From positions 276,779-340,778 of the forward strand of contig MNCI01030846.1 of NCBI GenBank assembly GCA_015680685.1: a DNA stretch of 64,000 nucleotides. The letters run 5' to 3'. Source of the DNA: Gnetum montanum (lineage: Eukaryota > Streptophyta > Gnetopsida > Gnetales > Gnetaceae). Every line of letters starts with the position of its first letter. Position 1 is the stretch's first letter. The notes under the pieces were generated by a model that searched no databases, was not told the DNA's origin, and worked only from the letters and a program-made list of their open reading frames with translations. Positions 44,661 to 56,420 of this stretch are shown one piece after another. Both the position numbers and the translations under genes were made by a program.

Positions 44661-45290
44661 GGATACAATAGCTACTACTAGTGATTCATTGAGAATTTCT
44701 CTAAGATCACTAAACTATTGGTGAGGTTGACAAAGAAGAATGCTCCATTTGTCTACACCAAGGAATGTGAATGTGAATTCCAATAGCTTAAAGAGAACTT
44801 GTGGAAACTCCAATTCTATGACCGCCTAATTAGTCTAGACCATTTCACATCATGATGGATATATTTAATTATGCCTTGGGGGCTATGCTCACACAGTTGG
44901 ACAACAAAAAATGTCCTTACTATATTCACTATGCAAGCAGAAACATTGTGTATGCATAGTTGAACTACATAGCAATGGAAAAATAATTGATGATAGTGGT
45001 GTTTTCCCTAGAAAACTTTAGGCACTATGTGCTTAGGGACAAGGTGTTCATGCACACAGACCATAATGCAATCTAGTTCCTAATGAACAAATTAACAGTG
45101 AGTCCCTGTTTCATACAGTGGTTGATGATCTTGTAGAAATTCAATCTTACCATGGTAGATTGGAAGGGAACTAAGAACAACATTGCTAATCACGTATCTC
45201 AGCTACAATGGGATAATAAAGAAAAGTAGAGTCCACTATCAAAATAGTTTACTGATCAAATCCTCCTTGCTGAGGCTACAACTAAACAAA
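44661..45290 (+). pseudogene. A1 RNase H
   Basis: YALGAMLTQLDNKKCPYYIHYASRN (44865-44945), then FSLENFRHYVLRDKVFMHTDHNA (45005-45070) with the TDH catalytic segment, WLMIL and VDWKGTKNNIANHVS (45155-45200). A single RNase H; no second archaeal-type domain, unlike the Tat elements here. Confidence 0.75.
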
Positions 45291-45299
45291 TGTCCATTA

Positions 45300-46340
45300 A
45301 ATCCAACTGGTATGATGGCATTCTCACCTACCTAATCACTTAGGAGATTTCACAAGAGTGGAATCATAGGAAGAAATAACAATTTCTTCACCAAGAGAAA
45401 TGCTTCATGGAACTCAATAGTTACCTTTACAAGGTATGCGTCGATGACTTGGTTCATTGGTATGTACTTCATGTTGATCAACTACATGTGCTTTATGATG
45501 CTCACGATGATCCTTGTGGGAGTCACTATGCTAGGAGATGCATGACCATTAAGATCCTCATGGTAGGGTACTACTGTCCAATACTTTTAAGGGATTCTCA
45601 CCACTTTGTCCACTCCTATGAACACTACCAACATGATGGTGAGATGATCACTCATATGAAGGGACCTCAATAGTGGATCCAACCACTAGAGGCCTTTAAC
45701 ATCTAGGGCATTGACTTCGTAGGTTCCATCACATCCATGTCGAATGAAAAGGCATACAACATAGTCATTGTTGACTACTATACAAAATTGGTGGAAGTTG
45801 TAGCTGTCACTGATTTCACATCTTCTATGGTTGCTCATTTTGTACAAAAATGTTGTAAATAGGTTTAGAGTACCATGTGCACTTATTTATGATAATGGTA
45901 CTCATTTCATAGGTAGCACCATTCGAAAGCTCATGCAATTCTTGGGGGTTGAACATAAATTAACAACACCCTATCACCCACAATCTAATGATCAAGCAAA
46001 GGTTACAAATAGGTAAATACTAAAAATACTAACACAAACTATTAGTAAATATAGGAGGGATTGGAGCACAAAACTCAATGATGTCCTTTGGACCACTTCA
46101 CTTGGAAACTTCCTATTGGCTACTCTCCCTATGAGCTTGTGTACAAAAAGTTACCAACACATCCAATTTAAGCTAAGTTCTATACACTTTCAACAACTTG
46201 TGACCTTGATCTTGACCTTACTCTACCACAAAAAGAAAGATTAATGAACCTCAAATTGCTAGATGAGAATCGATTAATAGCCCTATCATCTAATGAGTTG
46301 CATAAGGAATTCAAAAAACAATGACATGACCTTAGAATAT
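45300..46340 (+). pseudogene. A1 integrase
   Basis: An open stretch 45407-45673 holds the zinc region (HDDPCGSHYARR, VGYYCPILLRDSH), but the CxxC pair has become YEHY. The core has IDFVG at 45710-45724 and IYDNGTHFIGSTIRKL at 45885-45932. YHPQSNDQAKVTNR follows at 45975-46016, where the catalytic Glu is Lys with D-35-E spacing kept. The C-terminal part carries LGNFLLATLP / YELVYKKLP (46100-46155) and NLKLLDENRLIAL (46250-46290). Dead by loss of zinc and catalytic residues. Confidence 0.85.
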
Positions 46341-46359
46341 AGAAGAGACCTATCTCTTT

Positions 46360-47787
46360 TAGAATAATAGGTAACCAAATGCTACTATGAAGATCAAGGC
46401 CATAAGAGTGCCCTACTCTATGAAGGCTATCTCTAAGGTCCTTGGCTTGCCTAAAACTAGGACCAAGCTAGCAAAGATATATACACAAGTGGACTAGAAG
46501 GTCATACAAAAGTGAGTCCATTAGTGCTACAGAGTTGATCATAAAGAGTATGGTGCACTCACCATGGCAAAACACAATTACTTCAAGATAGTAGGCTACC
46601 ATCTCAATTTGGCGATGAGGCCCAACAAGGTAATAACCTTTTCTACCCATGTGTGTGTTGCTTTGAGTAGGAAACTCCCTGTCAACCTTCCATAACTAAT
46701 CTATCTAGAGATACAAAACTAGTTCAAGGAAAATGAATATGAAAGGAAGACACTCTCCTCTTCACGCCTGATCAAAAAATTGTACAAAAGGGAAGGGATA
46801 GCCTACTACTTTAATGATACGTTAAGACATGCTTCAACCTTCTCTTAGGTACAAATGATGAAGGAAAAGGTCCTTGTCATAACCAAGGAAGAGGAGTAGC
46901 CACCACAACCACTGATTCATGAAATAATGCTAGATGCATGTGCTACTATGGAGTGCATGCAAAAGCTCTAAGAGCAACTCTTGTAGTAGTAGCAAGCAAG
47001 TCTAAGTGGTGATCTATTTGTCTATAGACCAGCCTTGAGCCATCTAAAAAAGATAACTTGTACAATAACCTAGTTGAGGAATATGACATCAACTTTCTCT
47101 ATCCAAAGAACATAGGTTCCCACACACTCAAATCATACTACTTGAGAGATAACAGTGTCCATTATAGGATAATAGTAGTTCCCATAAATCTTTAGAAATG
47201 TCACTACCTTCTCAATGTGCTTAGAGGAGGGTGATAGAGCCACTATCTTGGTGATGCAGCACTAAGGGTATGAAATAGTGGTTGAGGTGGTGGCAAATAG
47301 AATGGATCAAGCCATAAATGTCCTTGCAACATCTATGCCAGATAGTGCTACACTTAGATATGTGCAAACATCCATAGGAATGGTAAGTGGAAGATTCAAC
47401 ATAGCCCAACATGATTTGTTGGAACAAGTAGTGGAAACTTGATAACTAATTTTGGAGATCTTTGAGTTTCTAGATGATATAACTACTACCCAATCAATGC
47501 TATTGGAGGCAAGGGGTAAATGCATCATCATAGAGGCTCAACTTGAAATAGCTAGAGCTAAGAACCAATGCTTGGCTATGAAGGTTGTTAAACTTAGAGC
47601 CCACCTTGTTGATCCCATGATACTCAACTAAGCAGTACTAAGGATGAACCTTTTCAGTATCTTTAGTCCAAACTTTAAGAGGCTAAGTATGCAAAGGAGT
47701 TAATGATATTTGACCAGCCATTAGCTAATGTAACCATCTATAATATTTAGAAGGACTTGTTGGAGGTTGATGAGCGACGAGGTACCC
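46360..47787 (+). pseudogene. A1 extra ORF downstream of integrase
   Basis: Long readable segments: KAISKVLGLPKTRTKLAKIY (46420-46480), MAKHNYFKIVGYHLNLAMRP (46563-46622), VALSRKLPVNLP (46660-46695), Glu-rich segments near 46855-46905, and a helix-rich end (LDDITTTQSMLLEARGKCII, IEAQLEIARAKNQCLAMKVV, 47472-47590). Athila elements carry an extra, env-position ORF after pol, and location fits that, but I see no signal peptide or membrane segment and cannot assign the family. It is cut by T4 at 47787. Confidence 0.5.
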
Positions 47788-47792
47788 CTACA

Positions 47793-49901
47793 TGTATTAT
47801 CTGAAATCGTTGGTGCCGGGCTAGAATGTTACGAGCACCGAAAGATTCACAGACAAGCACAGTAGACCCTACCTCCGCTTGAGGGCAAGCTAGAAAAAGA
47901 TGAAGGTAGAGTTCCTTGGGTGGTCCACACGTGGATCAAACGAGGACTTCCCCAACATTTTCCGCTACAACACGTTGGGTTATACGTAAACTACAATTGA
48001 ATGTAAACTAGTACGAAACGTACAGAAAATGTAAACATGCATAAACATAGAAAACAATGTAAACTATAATAAAAGTTGGCCAAATGTATCAAATGTATTG
48101 AAAAGGATTGTGTACAAAGCATCGGTCTGTACGCAGTTGTGGATCTACACAAGGTAGATGTATAGCCCCGGTTGATGAGAATGGGTGATGACAACTACTA
48201 GGAATTTTTGCAGGCACAGCGTGAATGCTGTATGCTCAGCATGCAGGATGTATGCCCAGTGTGTGAGATCTATGCTCCCATGCTCTATGTGTGAAAAAAG
48301 ACTAAATTTTTCCCTCCCTCTCTCCAAACCAACCTAATTTAGTCAAGAATTGGGGTTTTTATATGATCTTAGAGCATGGAATTCGAATCTGGAGTGGGAT
48401 GATTGGCTATGGGAGGCGAAATTTACAAATCTGGCGATAGGTGGGGCATTGACCGATGTGAAAGAATAAAAATTTACAAGTGTACAATGTGAACACTATC
48501 CAATTCACATACTGGGTGTGTAGACCCGCAGCATGTGAACTTTCATGCCCACAAAAAATGAATGAATGATAGTTGTACAACAGATTTCATGGTTCTAACC
48601 TGTAGATCTGAGCTCTGGCATCCTATTTCTAGCTTCAACATGTCATTCTAAGCTTCGGGGTGTCTTGGCATGTCCATAGAGCTTCCAGCGTGTGAGTTTC
48701 GGCGTCTGGTGTGTTTCTATACCCTCATACGCTAGGCGTATACGCTCCATATGCTAGACAGTAGGTGGTCAAGAGGGAAATATTTTGACCTATATTTTGA
48801 TGTCTGAAGCTGATTTTGATCATGGATCTGGATGCCTGATGGCCTGAGGATGCTTCTTGTTGAATTTGGGCTCATTTGGCCTTGATTTGATAGGGTTTTG
48901 GGAGGCCTGAAATTGAACATGCTAGCCACACTCTGGGCGTATAGGCCAGTGTGTGAGCATGAAAACTACAATTTAGAAACTATATTTGGTACGCTGGGGT
49001 GTGTACACTGATCTCTGAGTCTTGGTGGTCCTCCAAGTCATTCAAGAGCTAATTTTGACTTCATTTCAATGGAGTTTTGGGCTTCTGGCTTTAGGTTGGG
49101 CGTATAGGTCAGCGTGTGAGGCCAAACATGATACTTTTGATGCCCAAAATAAACATTTTCAAAGCCTATGATGATGTAGACTATATGCCCATATCCTAAG
49201 GGTCAACCCCATGCCAGAAACTTGCCTAAAAGTTCCTCTTTGACCTTGTCCTTGGTGCCACACGCTGGGCATACACGTTGGGCGTGTAGGATGTACATGC
49301 TTAGCGTGTGAACTTAAAAGTGCATGATTTCAAGGTTAAAAATTGATTTTTTTAAGCTCATGATGATTCCTAATAATTTCCATATCTCCAAGAGTCGATG
49401 CCTTGTGCAAATCTTGCTCTGATGTGCCTGTTTTGGGTCACCTTTGAAGTCATACGCTGGGCATACGCCCTGGGCGTGTGAGCCAGTGTGTAGGCAGGAA
49501 ATGACCCGTTTGGTGCCCAAAATTTTATTATTAGAAGCCTGAGACCTTCTTGGGACCTTAGGGAAGGTCATGGGGGGTCTATACTTTCAATTCTAGCCTA
49601 TTTTGATGAGTTTTTGAGGCTCAAAATTTGCTGCACGTTGGGCCATACGCTGGGCATGTATAGGTCAGTGTGTGGGATGCATACTTAGTGAAAACCAAGT
49701 ATTTTGGGCTTAAAATTTGCCAGGTTTGATGCTAGATGTCATTATAGTCTTCTATGGATCCCAAGGAACCATTTTTTTCTTAGTTTGACTCCATTTAAAC
49801 CTGTCTATGAGGTCCTTAAGCTTTAGTCATGCTGGGGAGCATCATGACTTAGCTCGATTTTTGTTGGAGAAGTGCTAAGCTTAGAATTTTGTGGTGTTTC
49901 A
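47793..49901 (-). repeat. T4 3' LTR
   Basis: On the minus strand starts TGAAACACCACAAAATTC after the polypurine tract and ends TCAGATAATACA. TATA-type ATATAAAAACC at 48355-48366 on the minus strand. The U3 half (48480-49690) is studded with variants of GCTGGGCGTATAC. A 67-codon minus-strand frame at 47991 recurs in the other LTR only through LTR duplication. Confidence 0.9.
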
Positions 49902-49973
49902 TTGGCCCCTCTTTGTTGACTCTTGGAGGAATTGACCTAAGAAGCATTAACAAAGAAGTACAAAACACCACAA
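49889..49973 (-). promoter_or_regulatory. T4 polypurine tract and inverted repeat (outer)
   Basis: Arms TTGTGGTGTTT / AAACACCACAA and CTTTGTTGA / TTAACAAAG, with the tract (minus strand AACAAAGAGGGGCCAA) in one arm, next to the LTR edge at 49901. Confidence 0.85.
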
Positions 49974-51061
49974 TCAACTTGGTAGAAATATTGTCCTTTG
50001 GCACTGGGCCAGATGTCATTGCACCGTGTTCAATAGTACATGGGATTGGGGAAATGAAGTTTGTAGCTGGATAGGGAAATGGAAATTATGGGGATTGGGA
50101 ACTGATCAAGGATTATGCATGGTGAAGAGAATGCCCTGATGTCTATAAGGGTTATGTTGATCCTTATCAATAGCCATTGTTTAGCAGACTTGAAACCAAG
50201 ACATAAGGTGTACGTCCTTTGGCGGAAAAAGACTCTTGTTTAGTGTTTAAGAGGACTTGTTGACACAACTAAAGCCACGTGATGATGTGTTGCATTCTTT
50301 GGAGGAACAGGGCCTCTATTTAGTGTTAAAGAAAAATTTTTGGCAGAGAGCCAAAGCCATGCAATGAGATGTTACTTGAGCGTTTGAGACATGAGTACTT
50401 GTTTCCAAGACAACTGCCTTCCCGCCTAGGGCTTGTATGGGAAGTGCCAAGGGTCTTGTGTTTCTTTTTGGCTTTTTCCCTTTTTGCTCTTTGCTTTTTT
50501 CTTGTTGTTTTTTTTGTTTCTTTATATATATATATATATATATATATATTTAAAGAGCTTTTTTTTTTATCTTGTACTCATGCTCAAGTGCCATGTTGCA
50601 TGTTGCAACTGCTTAAAAGTGTTGCAGTGTGCAACGGTGTGCTTAATGTTTAGGGGTGCATTGGGCGTGTCAGGGGTGTAACTAAGTAGAGTATGCTGAG
50701 GAATAGATGGGAATGGTAACGGGAAATGGGAATGTACTAGTGAATGGCTTGATTAACCTTATTACGTGTGATAGGAACAATGTGGTACCTTGCTGCTGTG
50801 ACAAAGTGCATTCTCGTATGAACACTTCCAAGTGTCATCTTGCAAACAAAACTCCAAGAAGACAAGAAAACCATGAATGAGTGAGTAAGCTTAGATTTTA
50901 ATAGAAACTGATGAAACAAAGGCACTAGATGAGATTTCAGACATTGAATATGAATGGCAGCAATGTTGTTAGGATCAACTGATGATGAGTGAGGCAGTGG
51001 CTCTGATGAAGTTTGAATGCAGCTATAGATTAGGAGGCTAGAGATGAAGCTTCCAGTTTAT
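49974..51061 (-). other. T4 3' non-coding region, copy 1
   Basis: Closely matches 53119-54215 ('gtcctttggcactgggccag', 'aagacaactgccttcccgcc'). It contains a T-rich run and a (TA) microsatellite. No conserved frame. Confidence 0.7.
50523..50549. repeat. (TA)n microsatellite
   Basis: Thirteen TA units. Copy 2 of this region has a T-rich TTTTTTTGTTCTTTTT array at 53608-53699 at the same place instead. Confidence 0.9.
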
Positions 51062-51421
51062 AGTTGTAGCAGACTGTTGTGGGTTAGTTTTATGTCATAA
51101 CCCGTTGGACGTTGCCAATTTAGTGTCATAGTAGACGGTACATTACTAGTTTATAGTCTTGGTGGACTATGGAGAGGCAAACCAGTTTATAGTCTTAGTA
51201 GACTCTGGCGAACAAAACTATGGTAGTTTAATGTCATACCAGATGGGTGCTAGTTTATTGTCATTGTGGACGAACTGTGGTGCCAGTTTATTGTCATAAC
51301 ACCAAGACGATGGATTAGATGTGTTAGTTGTGGTGACAGTTTATTGTCATAATGCCAGGACGATGAATTAGATGTGTTTGTTGTCATGCCAATTTATCAT
51401 CATAATGCTAGGATGATAAAC
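51062..51421 (-). repeat. T4 short-repeat block, copy 1
   Basis: About nine units of 'cAGTTTATaGTCtTaGtaGAC', many self-complementary (GTCTTAGTAGAC). It ends directly at the TG of the internal LTR at 51422. Confidence 0.75.
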
Positions 51422-53046
51422 TGTGCCGACACCTCTCTCTTCCAACCAACCCCTAATTTAGTCAAAAATTGGGGTTTTTATATGATCTTAGAGCGTGGAA
51501 TTCGGATTTGGAGTGGGATGATTGGCTATGGGAGGAAAAATTTATAGATCTGGTGATAGGTGGGGCATTGAACAATGTGAAAAAATAAAATTTTACAAGT
51601 GTACAGCAAGAACACTGTCCAGTTCACATGCTGGGCATGCAAACCCTCAGCGTGTAAACTTTCATGCCCACAAAAAATGAATGAATGATAGTTGTACAAT
51701 AAATTTCATGGTTCTAGCCTATAGATCTAAGCTCTGGCATCCTATTTTTGGCTTTAGCATGTCATTATCAGCTCTGGGGTGTCTTGGCATGTCCATAGAG
51801 CTTCCAGCGTGTGAGTTTGGGCGTCTGGCGTGTTTCTGTACCCTCATACGCTGGGCGTATACGCTCCATACGCTAGACAACAGGTGGTCAAGAGGGAAAG
51901 ATTTTGACCTATATTTTGATGTCTGAAGCTAGTTTTGATCATGGATCTAGATGCCTAATGTCCTAAGGATGCTTCCTGTTGAATTTGGACTCATTTGGCC
52001 TTGATTTGGAAGGGTTTTGGGAGGCCTAAAGTTAAGCATGCTGGCCACACACTAGGCGTATAGGCTAGCGTGTGAGCATGAAAACTGCAATTTAGGAACC
52101 AGATCTAGTATGTTGGGGTGTGTACATTGATCCCTGAGTCTTGATGATCCTCCAAGTCATCTAGGAGCTAAATTTGACTTCATTTTGATGTCGTGCTGGG
52201 CTCATCTTTGAAGTGCATGCTAGCTGTACGCTAGGTGTATACACTAGGCTTATAGGTCAGCGTGTGAGGTCAAACATGATACTTTTGATGTCCAAAATGG
52301 AAGTTTTCAAAGCATTTGATGATGTAGACTATATTCCCATGTCCCGAGGGTCAACCCCGTGCCAGAAACTTTCCTTAAAGTGCCTGTTTAACCTTGTCCT
52401 TGGTGCCACACGCTGGGCATACACGCTGGGCGTGCAGGATGTACATGCTCAGTGTGTGAACTCAAAAGTGCATGATTTTGAGGTTAAAACTTGATTTTAT
52501 TGAGTCCATGATGATCCCAAATAATTTCCCTATCTCCAATAGTTTATGCCTTGTGAACATCTTGCTCTGAAGTGCCTGTTTTGGATCACCTTTGAAGTCA
52601 TACGTTGGGCGTACATGCTGGGCGTGTGAGCCAGTGTGTAGGCAGGAAATGACCCATTTGGTGCCAAAAATTTGATTGTTAGGAGCCTAAGACCTACCTG
52701 GGACCTTATGGAACATCATGGGGAGTCTAGACCTTTGATTCTGGCCTATTTTGATGAGTTTTTGAGGCTCAAAAGTTGCTGCACGACGGGCCATACGCTG
52801 GGCATGTATAGGCTAGCGTACAGGATGCATACTTAATGAAAACCAAGTATTTTGAGCTTAAAATTTTCCAGATTTAATACTAGATGTTACTGTAGTCTTT
52901 TTGGGATCTCAGGGAATCATTTCTTGCTCAGTTCAACCCTTTTTGACTCTATTCTGATGGTTCTCAAGCTTCAATCATGCTGGGAAGCATCATGACTTGG
53001 CTCGATTTTGTCTAAAAGTGTTAGCCAAAATTTTTGTGGTGTTTCA
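51422..53046 (-). repeat. T4 internal third LTR, with U5 deletion
   Basis: Right edge TGAAACACC (minus) at 53046 next to a polypurine tract; left edge TGTGCC (plus) at 51422 as in the 5' LTR. After about eight bases it jumps to sequence equivalent to about 48310 of the 3' LTR, so some 470 bases of R/U5 are missing. TATA-type box at 51474-51486. Otherwise similar to both terminal LTRs. Confidence 0.8.
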
Positions 53047-53118
53047 TTGGTCCCTCTTTATTGACGCTTGGAGGAATTAACCTAAGAGGCATTGACAAAG
53101 AAGTACAAAACACCACAA
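53034..53118 (-). promoter_or_regulatory. T4 polypurine tract and inverted repeat (inner)
   Basis: Same structure as 49889-49973; the tract on the minus strand is AATAAAGAGGGACCAA. Confidence 0.8.
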
Positions 53119-54215
53119 GAGACTTAGTGGCATTGTCCTTTGACACTTGGCCAGATTTCCTCGCACCGTGTTTAGAATTACTTGGGACTGGGAAATGAGG
53201 TGTTCAGATGATGTCAACTGTGGGATTGGAAACTGATCAAGGGATTGTGCTAGTGTGGGAGAGGAATTTTTATGAATGCAAACGGGCCATGTTGATTCTT
53301 GTTAGTAGCCAGTATTTAGCATACCCAAAACCAATGCATGGGATATGTGCATCCTTTGGAGGAACAAGACTCTTGCATCTAGTTTAAGAGAACTTATTGA
53401 CGCAACCAAAGCCATGCGATGACATAGTGTGCATTATTTGGAGATACAAGACCCTTGTTGTGTTTCTAAGGGAACCCGTTGTCCATCAGCCAAAACCATG
53501 CAGTGAGGTGAAACATGATGGTTTGAGACACGAGTATTTCTTTCCAAGACAACTGCCTTCCCGCTTGGGGCTTGTATAGGAAGTGCCAAGAGTCTTGTGG
53601 TTCATTTTACTCTTTGCTCTTTTTTTTTGTTCTTTTTCATTTTTTTGTTCTTTTTTATTTTTTTGTTCTTTTTCATTTTTTGTTCTTTTTTATTTTTTTG
53701 GAAAGAGCTTACTTTCAATTTTACACTCATGCTCATGTGCCATGTTGTGTGTCGCAACTGCTTAAGAGTGTCATAGTGTGAAACCGTATGCTCAAAGTTT
53801 TGGGGTGTACTGGGTGTATTTGGGAACTGTAACTGGGTAGGAAAGGGAACGAGATTGTTGAGGAAATGGAGAATGTATTGGGAATTGGGAATGTACTTTT
53901 AAATAGATTAATTAACCTGGTTGTGTGCATCAGAAACAATGTGACACCTTGTCACCATGATGAAGTGTATCCATGTATGAGCACCACTAGGTGTTATCCT
54001 GCAAACACAACATCAAGAAGACAAGAAAACAATAGGTGAATGAGTTAGCAAACACTTCAGACATGAATGTGACTGATGCAAATGAGGCACCATGTGAAAC
54101 TTAAGGTAAACAAAATGAGCAGCAATAGTGTTGTCAGAGCTGGTGTGATGAATGATGTAGCAAGCATTGATGAAGAAATTTCACAAATTACAGTAGCAAA
54201 TGAATGTGCCAGAGA
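53119..54215 (-). other. T4 3' non-coding region, copy 2
   Basis: Duplicate of 49974-51061 with the T-rich array 53608-53699. No conserved frame. Confidence 0.7.
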
Positions 54216-54600
54216 TGATCTTGCTAGTTTATAGTCTTAGCGGACTGTTGTGGGTTAGTTTTACATCATAACCCATTGCACGTTGCTAGTTTGTCGTCGT
54301 AGCGGATGGTGTGATGCTAGTTTATAGTCGTGGCAGACTATGAAGAGGTAAGCTAGTTTATAGTCTTAGCAGACTCTAGTGAATCAAAATGTGATAGTTT
54401 TATGTCATACCAGACACTCTATGGTATCACTCTTAGGTCATGATGCTAGGACCGCTCTGTGGTGTTATTTTTGAGTCATAACACAAGACATGCTATGGTA
54501 TCAGTTTATTGTTATGATTCCAGGATGTAGTGTACCAGTTTTAAGTCATGATACCAAGACTATTCTGTGGTATTAGTTTTAGGTCATGATGCCAGGACCA
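54216..54600 (-). repeat. T4 short-repeat block, copy 2
   Basis: About nine to ten units, first of the GTCTTAGCGGAC type, then of the GTCATGATGCCAGGAC type. Confidence 0.75.
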
Positions 54601-54724
54601 TCGGTGTGGATGCATGCGTGTGCATCCGTATGATCCTGTAAACAAAAGCAAATAGAGAAAATAATGTTAAATAGAAATTGTAGAAAACATGAGCTGAAAT
54701 GCACAAGTAAATAGAAAATAATGT

Positions 54725-54815
54725 GAAAAGGTAGTAGTTTAAGGCCTTTTCAGGCCATGAGCTAGTTTAAGGTCTTTTCGGGCCACAGTTTAGTTTAAGG
54801 CCTTTTCGGGCCAAG
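54725..54815 (-). repeat. T4 short-repeat block adjoining protease
   Basis: Three units 'tAGTTTAAGGCCTTTTCgGGCCa', the least decayed copies in the window, with GGCC-TTTTC-GGCC stems. This equals the block between protease and the antisense gene of T2 and T3; the next block (54600) equals that after integrase. Confidence 0.8.
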
Positions 54816-55750
54816 TGAAAATGTGTAAGCTAGTACCATGCAAATGAAGGTGATGTATGCACAACGAACAAAGGTGAAGAGTGGGTGGGGATAAGGTGTG
54901 TCTTTGGCCACAAGGGAGCCTTGATCATGTGATTGTTTCCTAGACGGACGTGGTCTATGATGCGTGCTAGGTTGCTCTAGGAGGCTTTCGATTTTTACCA
55001 CTTGTTTGGGCATTTTAGCTCTAGGTGTTGTGTTTGTTGCCACGTGTGTTGCATCAAGAAGCTCTTCTTTCAAGACCTATGACATGTCTATGTTATGGTT
55101 AGCTTGAAAGGCAGTGTTGTAGCCATGTATAATGACTTGTCCACCTTCGTATGGAAGGTGAATTTCTTGATGTATCGGTGAGGAAACAGCTCGTTGTTGG
55201 GCTAGCCAAGGTCTACCAAGAATCATGTTGAAACTTGGCATCTCTTCTATAACAGTGAATTCTGCGCTGGTGGGGAATTATTCACCTATCACGAAGGCTA
55301 GGTTAATCATGCCCTTGACTGTGACACATGATCCATTAAAGGATTTTAGACATGTAGTTTTTGTTGGCATGATCTCATCTACCATGCCTAGTTTGTTAAT
55401 GATAGAGTATAGAACTACGTTTGTTGTCGCACCATCATCAATGTGCACTCTGCAAATGGTACATTTCCTAACATGTACACTAATCGATAATGAAGCTGTT
55501 GTGACTTCCCCTCGTTCGGGGTTGACTTTAACTGCATCGTCAAAGAAGGCTAAGGTGTTTGAACCCAATCCTTGTCATGTGTGTTATGAAATCATTACAC
55601 GGATGGAGTCCATGTTAGTAAGGATGTCCTCTATAATAGGAATGGATGCCAACATTTGCGCTAAGGCTTCGCGATGGGCTGATGATGTCATGACCAGGTC
55701 GTACAAGCTCATGGTTGTGTTCTTTTGTTTGAGCGTTTGTTTCACCTAGG
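54795..55750 (-). pseudogene. T4 protease
   Basis: The open frame 55568-55278 contains DDAVKVNPERGEV, then CRVHIDDGATTNVV with the retropepsin D-x-G-A type site kept as DDGA, and KTTCLKSFNGSCVTVKG. Next MILGRPWLAQ (about 55220-55190), SSPIHQEIHLPYEGG, and a basic tail (54795-55073) with PRPSRKQSHDQG. The best preserved protease here. It would process the gag precursor; without its own RT the element would need enzymes from a relative. Confidence 0.85.
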
Positions 55751-55984
55751 CTAGTGTAGCTACAAAGTCCATGTTGTTTGCCCTTGTGTTGGTTACCTCT
55801 GTATGGGTTGAGGGCTTGGGACTGGTTTGTTTGGGATTAGGGGTAGGGCCCCCATCATTCAGTTGTTGCTTGCTTGGTATGGCTTATATTTTGTCTATGG
55901 ATGTTGTTCTTTGTTCATTTGTCCTCTTCTGTTGCCATTTGGTTTGCTTACCCATGTTACATACGTTTGAGCTTTAGGTAGGTG

Positions 55985-56420
55985 AGGGGCCATCGCGTGG
56001 TGGCACCTTTATGATAAATGGTAGTTTAGGAGGGGTCGTTGTTGTTTGACTAGCTTCTTGTGGCACCTTGATAATGAAAGGTTTCTTTGTTGTTGTCCTT
56101 GGTGCATCGTGCCAGTTTAACGTCTTAGCGGACGTCTATGGTGGTACTTTGACCACAAAGGGTGTCTTCGGTGCTCGAGCTTATGTTAAATCTTGCTAGT
56201 TTAACGTGTTAGCAGATGTGTGAGGTGGTGGTACCTTGACCACGAAAGGTGTCATCGGTGCTCTAGGTGGCACCTTGATGACGATGGGAGGCCCCTTGGT
56301 TGTGGAGGCGGAGGGGATTGTTGCCTTGTTGGGAGGCACATGGATCACCAAAGGTTGGCTCACAGGTTTAGGCTTACTATCTATGCCAATGGAGTTTATG
56401 ACATAGGAGACATTATCTGT
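55985..56420 (-). pseudogene. T4 gag-protease linker with PFVVKVPP repeats
   Basis: Six copies of an eight-residue motif P-[FIL]-[VI]-[VI]-[KH]-V-P-[PQ] occur between about 56345 and 56000 (QPLVIHVPP, PPIVIKVPP, TPFVVKVPP twice, KPFIIKVPQ, LPFIIKVPP). Two short-repeat units of the non-coding type ('CAGTTTAACGTCTTAGCGGA' at 56110-56130; 'CTAGTTTAACGTGTTAGCAG' at 56196-56215) are embedded between motif copies. Confidence 0.75.

Larger units (their letters stand above)
6668..47787 (+). mobile_element. A1: Athila-like Ty3/gypsy element, interrupted by T2
   Basis: Parts in order: the last 26 bases of a 5' LTR (6668-6693), a tRNA-Asp type primer site, gag to 9171, the T2 insertion, then gag tail, protease, RT with FMDDFS, RNase H, integrase and an extra downstream ORF up to 47787, where T4 is inserted. 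Gag on both sides of T2 is rich in Pro, Gln and Tyr, which supports one interrupted gene. The Asp primer site and the FMDDFS-type RT are typical of the Athila group. No 3' LTR is identified; it may lie past 61166 or outside the window. Confidence 0.7.

Noticed and set aside
47991-48194. 67-codon minus-strand frame, repeated at 59249-59452
   Set aside because: Same position in the two T4 LTRs; a by-product of LTR identity in the TATA-to-U5 region.
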